Shown in pieces: positions 42,621 through 51,353 of a DNA stretch of 64,000 nt. Under the pieces are notes generated by a model. The model was not told the origin of the DNA. It ran no database searches and saw nothing but the letters and a program-made list of their open reading frames with translations. The stretch lies in NCBI GenBank assembly GCA_963829575.1, contig CAWHJF010000012.1:248001-312000 (forward strand), written 5' to 3'. A program made the translations under genes and the position numbers. Position 1 is the stretch's first letter. Every line of letters begins with the position of its first letter. This DNA comes from KACC-23026 sp963829575 (GTDB taxonomy: Bacteria; Bacillota; Bacilli; Bacillales; Sporolactobacillaceae).

Positions 42621-43493
42621 ATGAAAATAGGTATGCGTATTCCCCCTAAAATGGGTGCACTAGGAATTGAAAAGGTTGCGGAGTGGGCCTCTTCCACTGG
42701 GTTAGAGATTTTAGATGTTCCGAAATATGATCAAGAAGTCAAGCAGGCACTCGAAACCTATAACTTGGAAGTGGGATCCATTGATGGGGTTGGAGCTGTC
42801 GGAGCCACAAAATTATTGAGCAAAAATGATGAAGAACGTGAAGAAGCGGTCTCCGCTCTCAAGCAACAAATTGCGGATGTCTCTTTACTAGGTGGGAAAA
42901 CATTGTTTATTTGTTTGGTTCCAGAAGACAGGATGCAATCGCGGGCGGATAGTTTTGACATATGGAAAGAAACGTTTCCAGACCTTGTAGCGCATGCAGA
43001 AAACCATGATGTTTATTTTGCCCTTGAAGGTTGGCCAGGGCCAGCCCCAACGCATCCGACAATTGGTTGTACACCTGAGATGTGGCGAGCCATGTGTGAG
43101 GCGATTCCTTCCAAACATTTTGGAATTAATTATGATCCGTCCCATTTAGTCCGGTTAAGAATTGATTATTTGCGAGCTCTAGAAGAGTTTGGAGAGCGCA
43201 TTACATATTGTCACGGGAAAGATACGGAAATGCTTCAGGAAGAACTTTATGAAAGCGGGACACTTCCAGCGACATTTGGTGCTCATTATGGATTTTCAGA
43301 AGGCAGCTGGCGTTATACGATTCCAGGTCAAGGAACTGTGGATTGGGGTAAGGTTGCCGTTCGACTCGAACGTTTTGGCTATACCGGAAATATTGGGATC
43401 GAACTTGAAGATCACCGATTTTGGGGAACCCTCGAAGCGGAACAAACAGGCATTCGGAAAGCCAAAGAGCATTTGCAAGTTTATTTTAAATAG
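42621..43493 (+). CDS. Sugar isomerase/epimerase-like TIM barrel (AP-endonuclease 2 family)
   Basis: This 290-residue cytoplasmic TIM-barrel protein belongs to the xylose-isomerase-like family. Likely metal ligands are Glu in FALEGWPGP, Asp in INYDPSHLVR, His in ITYCHGKDTE and Glu in GIELEDHRF. Family members isomerise or epimerise sugars and keto-sugars, dehydrate inosose, or act on keto-glycosides. It lies between an ABC importer and two Gfo/Idh dehydrogenases, so it probably acts on an oxidised sugar made by them. The ATG at 42621 follows AGAAGGAGAGATTCG. Confidence 0.87.
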   Translation: MKIGMRIPPKMGALGIEKVAEWASSTGLEILDVPKYDQEVKQALETYNLEVGSIDGVGAVGATKLLSKNDEEREEAVSALKQQIADVSLLGGKTLFICLVPEDRMQSRADSFDIWKETFPDLVAHAENHDVYFALEGWPGPAPTHPTIGCTPEMWRAMCEAIPSKHFGINYDPSHLVRLRIDYLRALEEFGERITYCHGKDTEMLQEELYESGTLPATFGAHYGFSEGSWRYTIPGQGTVDWGKVAVRLERFGYTGNIGIELEDHRFWGTLEAEQTGIRKAKEHLQVYFK

Positions 43494-43541
43494 GAAAAAT
43501 TCCTGAATAGATATAAGAAGCTAAAGAGAGGACGTGTTTGA

Positions 43542-44510
43542 ATGGAGCCGCTTAGATTGGGGATTATTGGAACGGGTGGCATGTCAAGGGTACATGGTCG
43601 ACAGCTTAAGGCGCTTAAAGAAGTGAAGATTGAAGCCATTGCAGACCCAAGTGAATCCCAACGCAACCGGTTTTGTGAAGAGACTGGGGTCACGCCTAAG
43701 CGCGTTTTCGATAAGTATGAGCAGATGCTTGAGGACATGGCGTTGGATGCTGTAGTAATCTGTTCCCCTCACACCCTACATTATCAACAAGCGAAGGAGG
43801 CGTTGAAGCGGGGGTGTCATGTTCTCCTCGAGAAGCCAATGGTGTGCGCATCCGCTCAATGTAAAGAGTTAATCGAGCTGGCACATGCAAAAAACCGAAT
43901 TATGCAGGTGTCTTACCAACGCCATTTTCAACCGGATTTTCAATATATCAAAGAGACGATTCAGAATGGGACAATTGGTAAATTGACGTCAGTAAATGCC
44001 TCACTCTATCAGGATTGGCATACCCTTACCGAAAATACATGGCGGCAAAATCCAGCCCTTTCTGGTGGTGGGATGTTAATGGATTCGGGCAGCCACATTA
44101 TTGATGTGGTACTTTGGGTTACTGGTCAGGACGTCACGGATCTGTCTACTTTTATAGAACAGAGAGGTTATCCAGTAGAAATTAACTCTATGACCACCTT
44201 ACGATTCTCAGATGGCGCCATTGGATCTCTTAATATTATTGGGGATTCACCTTGTTGGCATGAAACCTATGTGTTCTGCGGAGAAAAAGGCGCAATCTTC
44301 TATGATAATGGTGAAGTGACGCTCCGTTTGCACGGGGAGTCACCGATTCATCCGAGCATACCTGATCAGACAACTGATCAAGATAAGAGTTTTGTAGAGG
44401 CTATATTAGGTCGAAGCGGGGACTATGTAAAAGGTGATTTTGCACGAAAAGTCATAGAGCTGACAGAACGAATCTATGACTCAGTGTCATACGTTCCGAT
44501 TAAAGATTAA
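43542..44510 (+). CDS. Gfo/Idh/MocA-family dehydrogenase
   Basis: This 322-residue protein is short for the family. LGIIGTGGMSRVHGRQL is the cofactor site, HVLLEKPMVCASAQC has the catalytic Lys, and SGGGMLMDSGSHIIDVVLWV carries the Asp and His. It starts at ATG 43542 behind AGAGAGGACGTGTTTGA. It follows the isomerase by 48 bases and precedes another dehydrogenase of the family, probably in one operon with the importer. Confidence 0.87.
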   Translation: MEPLRLGIIGTGGMSRVHGRQLKALKEVKIEAIADPSESQRNRFCEETGVTPKRVFDKYEQMLEDMALDAVVICSPHTLHYQQAKEALKRGCHVLLEKPMVCASAQCKELIELAHAKNRIMQVSYQRHFQPDFQYIKETIQNGTIGKLTSVNASLYQDWHTLTENTWRQNPALSGGGMLMDSGSHIIDVVLWVTGQDVTDLSTFIEQRGYPVEINSMTTLRFSDGAIGSLNIIGDSPCWHETYVFCGEKGAIFYDNGEVTLRLHGESPIHPSIPDQTTDQDKSFVEAILGRSGDYVKGDFARKVIELTERIYDSVSYVPIKD

Positions 44511-44543
44511 TCGTTGGAGAATGAAGAGGGGGAGACGGAGCCT

Positions 44544-45629
44544 ATGGGAGAAAAAATACGAATAGGAATCATTGGGAGCGGTGGCATTGCTGCAGCACAC
44601 GCGAAAGCCTATAAGGCCATGAAGGATGTGGAGCTGGTTGCGGTGGCAGATCTTATACCTGGAAAAGCGGAACAGTTTATTGAGAAGTTTGAGTTAAAAG
44701 GGGCAAGGGGGTTTGACCAACACTTAGAGCTTCTAGAAGTAGATTTGGATGGAGTCAGTGTCTGTACGCCGAATGTGGCCCATCATCAGACCAGTATTGA
44801 TGCGCTTCGTGCAGGAAAACATGTTCTAGTTGAGAAACCCTTGGCGGTGACTTTAGAGCAAGGTGTTGAAATGGTCCAAGCAGCAAAAGAAACAGGTAAG
44901 ATGCTGACTGTTGGCTTTCAACCCAGGTATGACCCAAACATGAAAGCAGTCAGAGACATTGTTCAGTCTCAGTTAGGTGAGGTTTACTATGTCCAAACAG
45001 GTGGTGGACGTAGGCGTGGGATGCCTAGAGGCACATTTATTAATAAGGAACTGGCTGGTGCAGGGGCGATGGCGGACATTGGCTGCTATTCTTTGGACCT
45101 TGCTCTTAACGCTTTAGATTATCCTAAGCCATTGACCGTCTCTTCTTATACATCTAATTTCTTTGGGACCAATCCAGAGTATCATCCAGAAGCTGAGCGT
45201 TTTGAGGTGGAGGATTTCGGTGTAGCCCTCGTTCGACTTGAAGGTGGAAAAGTTTTAAACTTCAAGATCTCATGGGCTATGCATATGGATTCTCTAGGCC
45301 CTACGCTCTTTTTGGGAAAGCAAGCTGGATTGAAGCTAACGCCTGCTGGAAGTGGGCCTTGGAGTGGTGTCTGGGATGGTGGTATTGGGTCCATGGAACT
45401 TTTTAATGATCTAAGCGGCCATCATGTGAATACTCATATTCCTGTTCAAAAGCATTCGTTAGATATTTTTTATGAAAAGGTACGTGATTTTGTAGTCGCT
45501 ATTAAGGATGGAAAAGAGGCGCCGATTCCAGCTGCCCAAATTCTTTATAATCAAGCGATCATTGATGGTGTGTTGCGCTCCTCAGCTCTCGGCAAAGAGG
45601 TGGAGGTACACCTACCTAATCATCTATAA
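44544..45629 (+). CDS. Gfo/Idh/MocA-family dehydrogenase
   Basis: About 361 residues. IGIIGSGGIAAAHAKAYKA is the cofactor site, HVLVEKPLAVTLEQG has the catalytic Lys, and AGAGAMADIGCYSLDLALNAL carries Asp but a Tyr at the position where many members have His. I choose ATG 44544, preceded by GAGGGGGAGACGGAG; TTG 44514 is in frame, three bases after the previous stop, but lacks a good box. It is the last gene of the third sugar operon and is followed by a terminator. Confidence 0.87.
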   Translation: MGEKIRIGIIGSGGIAAAHAKAYKAMKDVELVAVADLIPGKAEQFIEKFELKGARGFDQHLELLEVDLDGVSVCTPNVAHHQTSIDALRAGKHVLVEKPLAVTLEQGVEMVQAAKETGKMLTVGFQPRYDPNMKAVRDIVQSQLGEVYYVQTGGGRRRGMPRGTFINKELAGAGAMADIGCYSLDLALNALDYPKPLTVSSYTSNFFGTNPEYHPEAERFEVEDFGVALVRLEGGKVLNFKISWAMHMDSLGPTLFLGKQAGLKLTPAGSGPWSGVWDGGIGSMELFNDLSGHHVNTHIPVQKHSLDIFYEKVRDFVVAIKDGKEAPIPAAQILYNQAIIDGVLRSSALGKEVEVHLPNHL

Positions 45630-45641
45630 ACTGGTTGATTC

Positions 45642-45684
45642 AAAAGATGGGCTTCTAATGAAAAAAAGAGGTCCATCTTTTTAT
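45642..45684 (+). terminator. Terminator of the third sugar operon
   Basis: AAAAGATGG and CCATCTTTT pair perfectly with a 22-base loop; the right arm runs into TTATT. Confidence 0.7.
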
Positions 45685-45815
45685 TGAGAAATAGTCGATA
45701 TTTGATCCACGATTAAAAAACTGAAACAAAGCCTTCCTTTTTACGTATAATTGAAGTGCGCACTTATTTAGGCTATACAAATTAATAGTTTAAATAAAAT
45801 GGGAGGTTTAGGACT

Positions 45816-46358
45816 ATGAGTCAATCGTTTTCTATTGTTATTGTCATTATACTTGTTCTTTTTGCGATGTATCGGCGTGTGCGACGTAATATTGGGTGGC
45901 AGAAGCTACGTCGAGGAAATTTGCGCTATCGAATCATGATCTTTCTTATTATTGGTGTGTTGTTTCTAGCAGGCAGTGCCATGCATCCTATTAGTTTGAT
46001 CTCAGATGTCATCGGGATTGGATTGGGGTTATTATTAGCGTATTATGGGGTGAAATTCACGGAATTTGAACAACGTGAGGATTCGCTCTATTATCGACCG
46101 AATACTTTGATTGGGATGATTGTTACCGTGCTCTTTTTGGGGCGTTTCCTTTATCGGTTCTATCTTATGTACAAAATCGGTCCATCCTTAACCACCACCA
46201 CATCATCTGGAGGGCAAAATGTGAGCTATTCCTTTGGTAATCCATGGACAACAGGGCTTCTGCTCATCATGTTTGCTTATTATAGTATTTACTATTGGGT
46301 CTTATTGAGAAAACAGAAACAAACTGTGGATAGTAAAGAAGGCGTTAATCTTGATTGA
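45816..46358 (+). CDS. Membrane protein, DUF1453/CcdC-like
   Basis: This 180-residue protein has five likely membrane segments (about 5-20, 40-56, 62-82, 99-120 and 145-162) and basic loops. The pattern of an Arg-rich loop after helix 1 (MYRRVRRNIGWQKLRRGNLR) and YYRPNTLIGMIVTVLFLGRFL fits the DUF1453/CcdC-like group of Bacillales. Function is not known. The ATG at 45816 follows GGGAGGTTTAGGACT. It stands alone and shares a terminator with the convergent mnmH gene. Confidence 0.6.
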   Translation: MSQSFSIVIVIILVLFAMYRRVRRNIGWQKLRRGNLRYRIMIFLIIGVLFLAGSAMHPISLISDVIGIGLGLLLAYYGVKFTEFEQREDSLYYRPNTLIGMIVTVLFLGRFLYRFYLMYKIGPSLTTTTSSGGQNVSYSFGNPWTTGLLLIMFAYYSIYYWVLLRKQKQTVDSKEGVNLD

Positions 46359-46363
46359 CTATT

Positions 46364-46398
46364 AAAAAAACCCCCTGATATCAGATATCAGGGGGTTT
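46364..46398. terminator. Bidirectional terminator between the DUF1453-like gene and mnmH
   Basis: AAAACCCCCTGATAT and ATATCAGGGGGTTTT are perfectly complementary with a CAG loop, so it works on both strands. Confidence 0.92.
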
Positions 46399-46402
46399 TG
46401 AG

Positions 46403-47446
46403 TTAGGCCGGATTGGCTCCAACCCCAACGAGATTCATGATTTTTTGAGTGGCTTCGTCAATCGTTTCAGCTTGAATACTAATTTTTTCTGCCTCCGGAT
46501 ATTGATCGGTTGAGTGATCATACAAAGGATCGTAATAGTACTCAAGTAACAAGCGGACGGCATGTGCGTACTGGTCCCCATTCAGATCATCCTCAATTTG
46601 CTTCGCAACCGGCGTATGAATGCGCCTTTTAATTCTCTTGAAGGCGTCTAAACACTCTACTTTGTGATTCCATGGTTGGTAGTCTTCTAAAATATGTTGA
46701 ATCCGTTTTTCGATCGGTAATTCAACGAGAAGTTGAACGCCAAGTTCCTTTTTTTGAACCAAAAAGTCAGGCAATAGAACTTTTCCAATTCGTTTGCTTT
46801 CGCCCTCAAAAAGGACAAAAGGTGCCGCTTTGACTCGAATCAAGTGATCCATAAGAAGCGCATCAAATGTCTTTTGGTTGTGGGGATCAAGACCGATTTG
46901 GCCGAAAATGGAACCGCGATGATTCGCATAGCCTTCGAGATCTAAGACAGGTAACCCGTCGGCACTAAGAAGGTTGAGAATTTTGGTTTTGCCAGAGCCC
47001 GTACGACCGTTTAGTACATAGACTTTTGGTTTCATATCAAAATGCTCAAACTGTTCGACGACCCAATTTCGATAGGTTCGATAGCCGCCATCTAGGCGTA
47101 CAACATGAATCCCCATTAGATCCAGTACTGTCGCCGAGGTTCGACTTCTCATCCCACCGCGCCAACAAAAAACGGCTTTCTTACCGTCAATTTTTGAAAA
47201 TGCATTGACGAAAGCAGGGAGTTTGGCGGAAACAATCTCAAGCCCGCGTTCTTTTGCTGCTTGTTTACTCACGTGTTTGTAGATCGTACCGATTTCCGCC
47301 CGCTCTTCATCATTAAAGAAAGGGATATTTAGACTACCGGGTATTGTCGCTTCTTTATATTCAGAGGGTGATCGCACATCAATGACCGTGACGTCATTTG
47401 CTTCTCTTAATTCCAGCAAGTTTTTCATAGAGATATCTTGGAACAT
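46403..47446 (-). CDS. mnmH: tRNA 2-selenouridine synthase (SelU/MnmH)
   Basis: About 347 residues. An N-terminal rhodanese domain (VIDVRSPSEY, GSLNIPFF and the active-site Cys in FCWRGGMRS) is fused to a P-loop domain (LNGRTGSGKT), the unique layout of MnmH. The enzyme replaces sulfur by selenium at the wobble 2-thiouridine of Lys, Glu and Gln tRNAs, through a geranylated intermediate, using selenophosphate. I place the start at ATG 47446, preceded by AAAAGGTGAATGC; ATG 47467 has no such box. A selD gene is not in the window. Array B lies just upstream of the start. Confidence 0.93.
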   Translation of the reverse strand: MFQDISMKNLLELREANDVTVIDVRSPSEYKEATIPGSLNIPFFNDEERAEIGTIYKHVSKQAAKERGLEIVSAKLPAFVNAFSKIDGKKAVFCWRGGMRSRTSATVLDLMGIHVVRLDGGYRTYRNWVVEQFEHFDMKPKVYVLNGRTGSGKTKILNLLSADGLPVLDLEGYANHRGSIFGQIGLDPHNQKTFDALLMDHLIRVKAAPFVLFEGESKRIGKVLLPDFLVQKKELGVQLLVELPIEKRIQHILEDYQPWNHKVECLDAFKRIKRRIHTPVAKQIEDDLNGDQYAHAVRLLLEYYYDPLYDHSTDQYPEAEKISIQAETIDEATQKIMNLVGVGANPA

Positions 47447-47646
47447 TGCATTCACCTTTTCTATCATAGACTCGCTAAAAGAATTGCCTATAAAAAATTC
47501 GACCTATAAGCCGATTGTGACACAACTCTTATAAATTTAAACCTAACTGGGCGGAGAAATAGGCTCTTTCTATTATAAACCTGTTAGTAGTAAAAGAAAA
47601 ACATAGCAGGATGTGGGTGCACCGAGTTTCTTGAACCTGGAATGAG

Positions 47647-48189
47647 TTCGGACAGGCTGGGCGGAAAAATGAGCGAGGGTGTCCGAGTGGGCGGTGCCAT
47701 TGGACAGGATGGGCGGAAAATTGAGTGAGGGTGTCCGAGTGGGCGGTGCCATCGGACAGGATGGGCGGAAAAATGAGTGAAGGTGTCCGAGTGGGCGGTG
47801 CCATTGGACAGGCTGGGCGGGAAAATGAGTGAAGGTGTCCGAGTGGGCGGTGCCATCGGACAGGCTGGGCGGAAAATTGAGTGAGGGTGTCCGAGTGGGC
47901 GGTGCCATTGGACAGGCTGGGCGGAAAATGAGTGAAGCTGTCCGAGTGGGCGGTGCCATCGGACAGGCTGGGCGGAAAAATGAGCGAGGGTGTCCGAGTG
48001 GGCGGTGCCATCGGACAGGCTGGGCGGAAAAATGAGCGAGGGTGTCCGAGTGGGCGGTGCCATTGGACAGGCTGGGCGGAAAATGAGTGAAGCTGTCCGA
48101 GTGGGCGGTGCCATCGGACAGGCTGGGCGGAAAAATGAGCGAGGGTGTCCGAGTGGGCGGTGCCATCGGACAGGCTGGGCGGAAAAACC
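47647..48189. repeat. Array B: about ten 52-bp tandem repeats
   Basis: The word TGTCCGAGTGGGC starts at about 47680 and recurs every 52 bases (51 twice) up to 48146, and the array begins and ends with part units. Each unit is GTGTCC, 17 bases, GGACAG, 7 bases, GGAAAAA, then about 15 bases. TGTCCGA pairs with TCGGACA or, with one wobble, TTGGACA, and inner TGG pairs with CCA, giving one hairpin per unit. A three-unit, 155-base block occurs twice in a row (about 47888-48042 and 48043-48189), so it has grown by unequal exchange. Because 52 is not a multiple of 3, the long open frames on both strands are artefacts. It lies between the divergent mnmH gene and the small peptide gene. Confidence 0.95.
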
Positions 48190-48387
48190 AGTGAAACGGT
48201 CCAAAGCGAGTATCGGGTAGAAGACCCGAAAAAAACTTGAGAAAATCGTGGTGAATTCAGGCTGTAGAGTCGCTATATTGGATCTAATTTTCTCAATACT
48301 AAAAATACGTGTTAAATGATAAACTAATCCTTGAAATAGTTGGTTTCTAAAAGGTACTACTAAATATACAAGAGAGGAGCTTAACAC

Positions 48388-48510
48388 TTGAAGAAATTCA
48401 TCTTATTAACTTTTGTTCTAGGTGCCCTTATGGTGACCGTTCATCTTATCAATGATGATCTTCCAGACCCAACCTCAAAGACTGCGTCATCGCTCACCTT
48501 AGTATCGTGA
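48388..48510 (+). CDS. Putative small secreted peptide (40 residues)
   Basis: A 40-codon frame starts at TTG 48388 with a strong AGAGAGGAGC box 7 bases upstream and ends at TGA 48508-48510. The product has a MKKFILL start and a hydrophobic stretch through about residue 20 (LTFVLGALMVTVHLI), then an acidic NDDLPDP turn and a Ser/Thr-rich tail. This resembles a signal-peptide-bearing pro-peptide of the Phr or secreted-factor type, but no Rap-type receptor gene is adjacent. A TTGAAA box (48331) and TACTAC (48355) could be its promoter, and a strong terminator follows. Confidence 0.5.
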   Translation: MKKFILLTFVLGALMVTVHLINDDLPDPTSKTASSLTLVS

Positions 48511-48542
48511 TATCATGTCCCCTTAATAAAACCTTCAAAAAG

Positions 48543-48584
48543 AAAAGTCTGTGGTTCCTTTAAAGGGATACCCGCAGACTTTTC
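48543..48584. terminator. Bidirectional terminator between the small peptide gene and the GDPD gene
   Basis: AAAAGTCTGTGG and CCGCAGACTTTT pair with one G-T, and CCTTTAAAGG lies in the loop. The T run on the plus side and the A run on the left suit both strands. Confidence 0.85.
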
Positions 48585-48601
48585 CTTCATTTATACATTA
48601 G

Positions 48602-49333
48602 TCAAACGCGCAAGGTTTTTAAACGGTTCGGATAATCCGAGATAATAGAGTCCACTTCTAAATCGATCATAGTCTGTAAATCGTACAATTCATTTACTGT
48701 ATAAGGGTTAACTTGAATGCCGTAAGCTTTACATCCTTGGATCAGTGCTTCATCGACAAAATGAAATTCAGGATGGAGCGCCGTTGCACCCAAACGTTTG
48801 GCGTATAGCCAAGGTTCAACCAATGGTTGGGCATACAGAACACCGGTTTGAGCCGTTGGATTGAGCTGTTTGATCTTTTGGATACTGAAATGGTTAAACG
48901 AGGAATACAGGACCTGACCATTTAAATCAAATTGATCGACTAAACGTAAGACATCCTCCTCAATCTCCTGATAAGGCACTTTAGTAGTTTTGAGTTCGAT
49001 ATTTAAAAACATAGTGTGTGCCTTTGCCCAGTCTAACACCTCAGCTAACAGAGGGACGCGTTCCCCACTGTATTTTGGGAGAAACCAGTTTCCCGCATCC
49101 CATGTTCGAATAGTGGCATAATCCAAGTTCTTAATCCAGCCGGTTCCGTTTGTCGTTCGATCCACGGTCTCATCATGAATCACGACCAATTGCCCATCAC
49201 GCGTTTTTTGAACATCAAGCTCTACCCCATCTGCCCCAATTTGGCGGGCTAGCTCAAAGCTAATCAGGGTATTTTCAGGGGCCTTCGCTTTATATCCTCT
49301 ATGCGCTAAATTAAGGATTCTCTTTTCCAACAT
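48602..49333 (-). CDS. Glycerophosphodiester phosphodiesterase (GDPD/UgpQ-like)
   Basis: This 243-residue TIM-barrel enzyme hydrolyses glycerophosphodiesters to glycerol-3-phosphate and an alcohol. LAHRGYKAKAPENTLISFE has the first catalytic His and the metal Glu, and GVELDVQKTRDGQLVVIHDE has the second His with its ligands. No signal peptide is seen, so it acts in the cytoplasm. The ATG at 49333 follows CGGAGTGAATG. It is a single gene. Confidence 0.92.
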   Translation of the reverse strand: MLEKRILNLAHRGYKAKAPENTLISFELARQIGADGVELDVQKTRDGQLVVIHDETVDRTTNGTGWIKNLDYATIRTWDAGNWFLPKYSGERVPLLAEVLDWAKAHTMFLNIELKTTKVPYQEIEEDVLRLVDQFDLNGQVLYSSFNHFSIQKIKQLNPTAQTGVLYAQPLVEPWLYAKRLGATALHPEFHFVDEALIQGCKAYGIQVNPYTVNELYDLQTMIDLEVDSIISDYPNRLKTLRV

Positions 49334-49630
49334 TCATTCACTCCGATTAAACACGTATTATGATCGTTCACACTCGAACCTAATGAACATTTCGATCACA
49401 TCATCTCTTATCTAACCTCTAAAGGAGTCAAAAGACTATAGAAAAGCAGAGGTTTTTACAGTTTTTACTTAGTCTTAACAGTGGCTACCGGTTTCAAAGG
49501 CAGAGGCCTAATCCGTTTACTTCCAACCTCCGGAAAACAGGAAGGCCAGAAAGCCCAGTTTCGTGGTCTTATGCACAAAACTTGGAAGAATTTTTCCGAT
49601 TGGGCATATACGTCAATATAGAGTCGATTT
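49334..49630. other. Gene-free stretch before the ParA-like gene
   Basis: No gene or RNA is seen. It contains promoter-like A/T-rich sequence and short GC dyads (AGGCAGAGGCCT near 49498, and AACCTCCGG / AGGAAGG near 49530) but nothing I would name. Confidence 0.4.
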
Positions 49631-50578
49631 TTGGTTTCAAAAAAGGGGGGCGCTCATTTTGGGGTAATTTCGGTCATGAACTATAAAGGCGGAGTTGGGA
49701 AAACGACTGTTTCCGCCAATCTTGCTGGAGAATTCGCGTTAAGGGGAAAGACGGTTTTGGTAATTGATCTAGATCCGCAGGCGAATCTGACCTTATCCTT
49801 TCTGGGGATTGAAGAGTGGCAGGCACTGGATCGGGAAAAGAAAACCATCAAGGATTGGTATGATCAATTCCTCAAAAGAAATATTAACGGATCTTTGCAG
49901 TCGTTAATTGTTACGCCCACACGAGTGAACACGCGCTTAAAGGCTAGAAAATCAAAGGGAACGGTCGATTTAATTTGCTCTCATCTCGATCTAATCAATG
50001 TCGATATGGAATTGTCGAGTAAGTTGGGTGGAATGAGCGAACCTGTTATACAAAACAACTATTTAAATGTGTTAACCCGGCTTCGAAATAAGTTAAAAGA
50101 GTTTAGGGATCGGTATGATGTGATTCTGATCGACTGTCCACCCAATTTTAATTTAGTCACCCAAAATGCAATCGTCGCCTCTGATTATTATATTGTCCCA
50201 GCAAAGCCTGATTATTTGTCGACCTTAGGAATCGATACACTTAGGCGTCATGTCGATCAGTTGAAGACAACCTTTAACACCATGCTTCGAGAGGTAAGTG
50301 ATGTGAAGGAAGAGCCGATTTCACCCAAAATGCTAGGCGTTGCTTTTACAATGGTGGCGTTTTATAAGCAACAACCGATTTCAGCTCAGCGAGATTATAT
50401 GAAACAAGTTAAGCGGCGGTATCCGGTTTTTCAAAATTATGTGCGGGATCACAAAACAATCTTTGCCAACGCGCCAGAATCCGGGATCCCAGTTGTTTTG
50501 CTGGATGATCGAGCGCTAGAAATGGTTCAGAGTGAGATGAGTCAGCTGGCCGAGGAGATCATTGAGTTAGTCGAATAA
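49631..50578 (+). CDS. ParA/Soj-family ATPase, not next to a standard ParB gene
   Basis: This 315-residue protein is a deviant Walker ATPase: NYKGGVGKTT (residues 17-26) with signature Lys19 and P-loop Lys24, LVIDLDPQANLTLSFLG (Walker A'), and VILIDCPPNF (Walker B). It has no N-terminal HTH. It is longer than chromosomal Soj and has an insert between residues 60 and 120 (a KTIKDWYDQFLKRNING region and a basic VNTRLKARKSKG), like the larger ParA of some plasmids or of cargo-positioning systems. TTG 49631 is the only in-frame start before the P-loop strand; its ribosome binding site is weak, so the start is uncertain. A small gene of unknown type follows at once, in place of parB. Confidence 0.85.
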   Translation: MVSKKGGAHFGVISVMNYKGGVGKTTVSANLAGEFALRGKTVLVIDLDPQANLTLSFLGIEEWQALDREKKTIKDWYDQFLKRNINGSLQSLIVTPTRVNTRLKARKSKGTVDLICSHLDLINVDMELSSKLGGMSEPVIQNNYLNVLTRLRNKLKEFRDRYDVILIDCPPNFNLVTQNAIVASDYYIVPAKPDYLSTLGIDTLRRHVDQLKTTFNTMLREVSDVKEEPISPKMLGVAFTMVAFYKQQPISAQRDYMKQVKRRYPVFQNYVRDHKTIFANAPESGIPVVLLDDRALEMVQSEMSQLAEEIIELVE

Positions 50579-50597
50579 AAGGGTTGTGAGGGATAAA

Positions 50598-51188
50598 ATG
50601 GCTAAAGAGGACACACTCCAACTGTTAAAGGTGGTTTCGACCATTATTCAAGGTTTAACACATGATCACTATACGAAGTTATTGAATGGGGAGGCGACAC
50701 TCCAATATGTAGAGGGGGATCCTAATCGCCGTCACTCAACTAATCTAGCGTTCAGTCAATTGGACGACCAACTTAAGAATTTGAATGATTCCGTTCCGGC
50801 TTTGAACGTATTAAATGAAAGAAAAAAAGTCGTTCTCCAAGCGTTCTGTGAGTTTTTAAAGATCGAAATAAGCAATCAGGAAACCAAAGGGGAGATCTGT
50901 AAGAAGCTGTTGGTCCATTACAAGATTGGAGACGGTGAGACCGGAGAGTCGAGTGGATTCTCTCAAATAAGCGCAATATTAGAGAAACAAGAAAGCAGAG
51001 AACAGGCCTTAACGTTTTTGAAAAATGAACCTTCTGTTCGAACCAAGGCGCAGCTTAATGAGTTGGCCAAATATCTGGAGGTTTATGTGCCATCTAAATA
51101 CAAAAAAAACGAGGTCGTTGAAAAAATTGTAGACTCTGTTGTTGGAGCCCAAATAAGAGGGAATGTCATAAGGAATAAACGCGATTAG
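50598..51188 (+). CDS. Unknown partner of the ParA-like ATPase, possible SAP/Rho-N-like helices
   Basis: About 196 residues, soluble, rich in Lys, Glu and Leu. The ATG at 50598 has GAGGG just upstream and lies 19 bases after the ParA stop, so the two are coupled. Two segments resemble each other: VLQAFCEFLKIEISNQETKG (about 90-115) and LNELAKYLEVYVPSKYKKNE (about 155-180), each a helix, a turn and a Lys/Glu helix as in SAP or Rho-N-like nucleic-acid-binding modules. I do not recognise the family. It could be the DNA- or cargo-binding adaptor of the ATPase. Confidence 0.65.
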   Translation: MAKEDTLQLLKVVSTIIQGLTHDHYTKLLNGEATLQYVEGDPNRRHSTNLAFSQLDDQLKNLNDSVPALNVLNERKKVVLQAFCEFLKIEISNQETKGEICKKLLVHYKIGDGETGESSGFSQISAILEKQESREQALTFLKNEPSVRTKAQLNELAKYLEVYVPSKYKKNEVVEKIVDSVVGAQIRGNVIRNKRD

Positions 51189-51353
51189 CCGAATGGGAAT
51201 GTCCTAACCCATCCCGCTCAGTTAGCTCGACCTTAATTTTCAGGAAACAGGAAGTCTTTTTTAGATCAAAAAGAGAGCGCTTATAAGGATATTGAACCTC
51301 TATGTCGTATTAAATAGATAAGCAACATTGCTTATTTAAAAGGAGGTTACACG

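Noticed and set aside
48210..48236. Hairpin TCGGGT/ACCCGA next to array B as a terminator
   Set aside because: The A/T tract lies on the wrong side for the minus strand and gives an A run on the plus strand, so it does not fit a rho-independent terminator.
47529..48387. Long open frames on both strands of array B encoding Pro/His/Ser-rich or Gly/Arg-rich proteins
   Set aside because: They arise because the 52-base repeat lacks stops in several frames at once. The period is not a multiple of 3, there is no start with a ribosome binding site, and frames cross into flanking non-repeat DNA.
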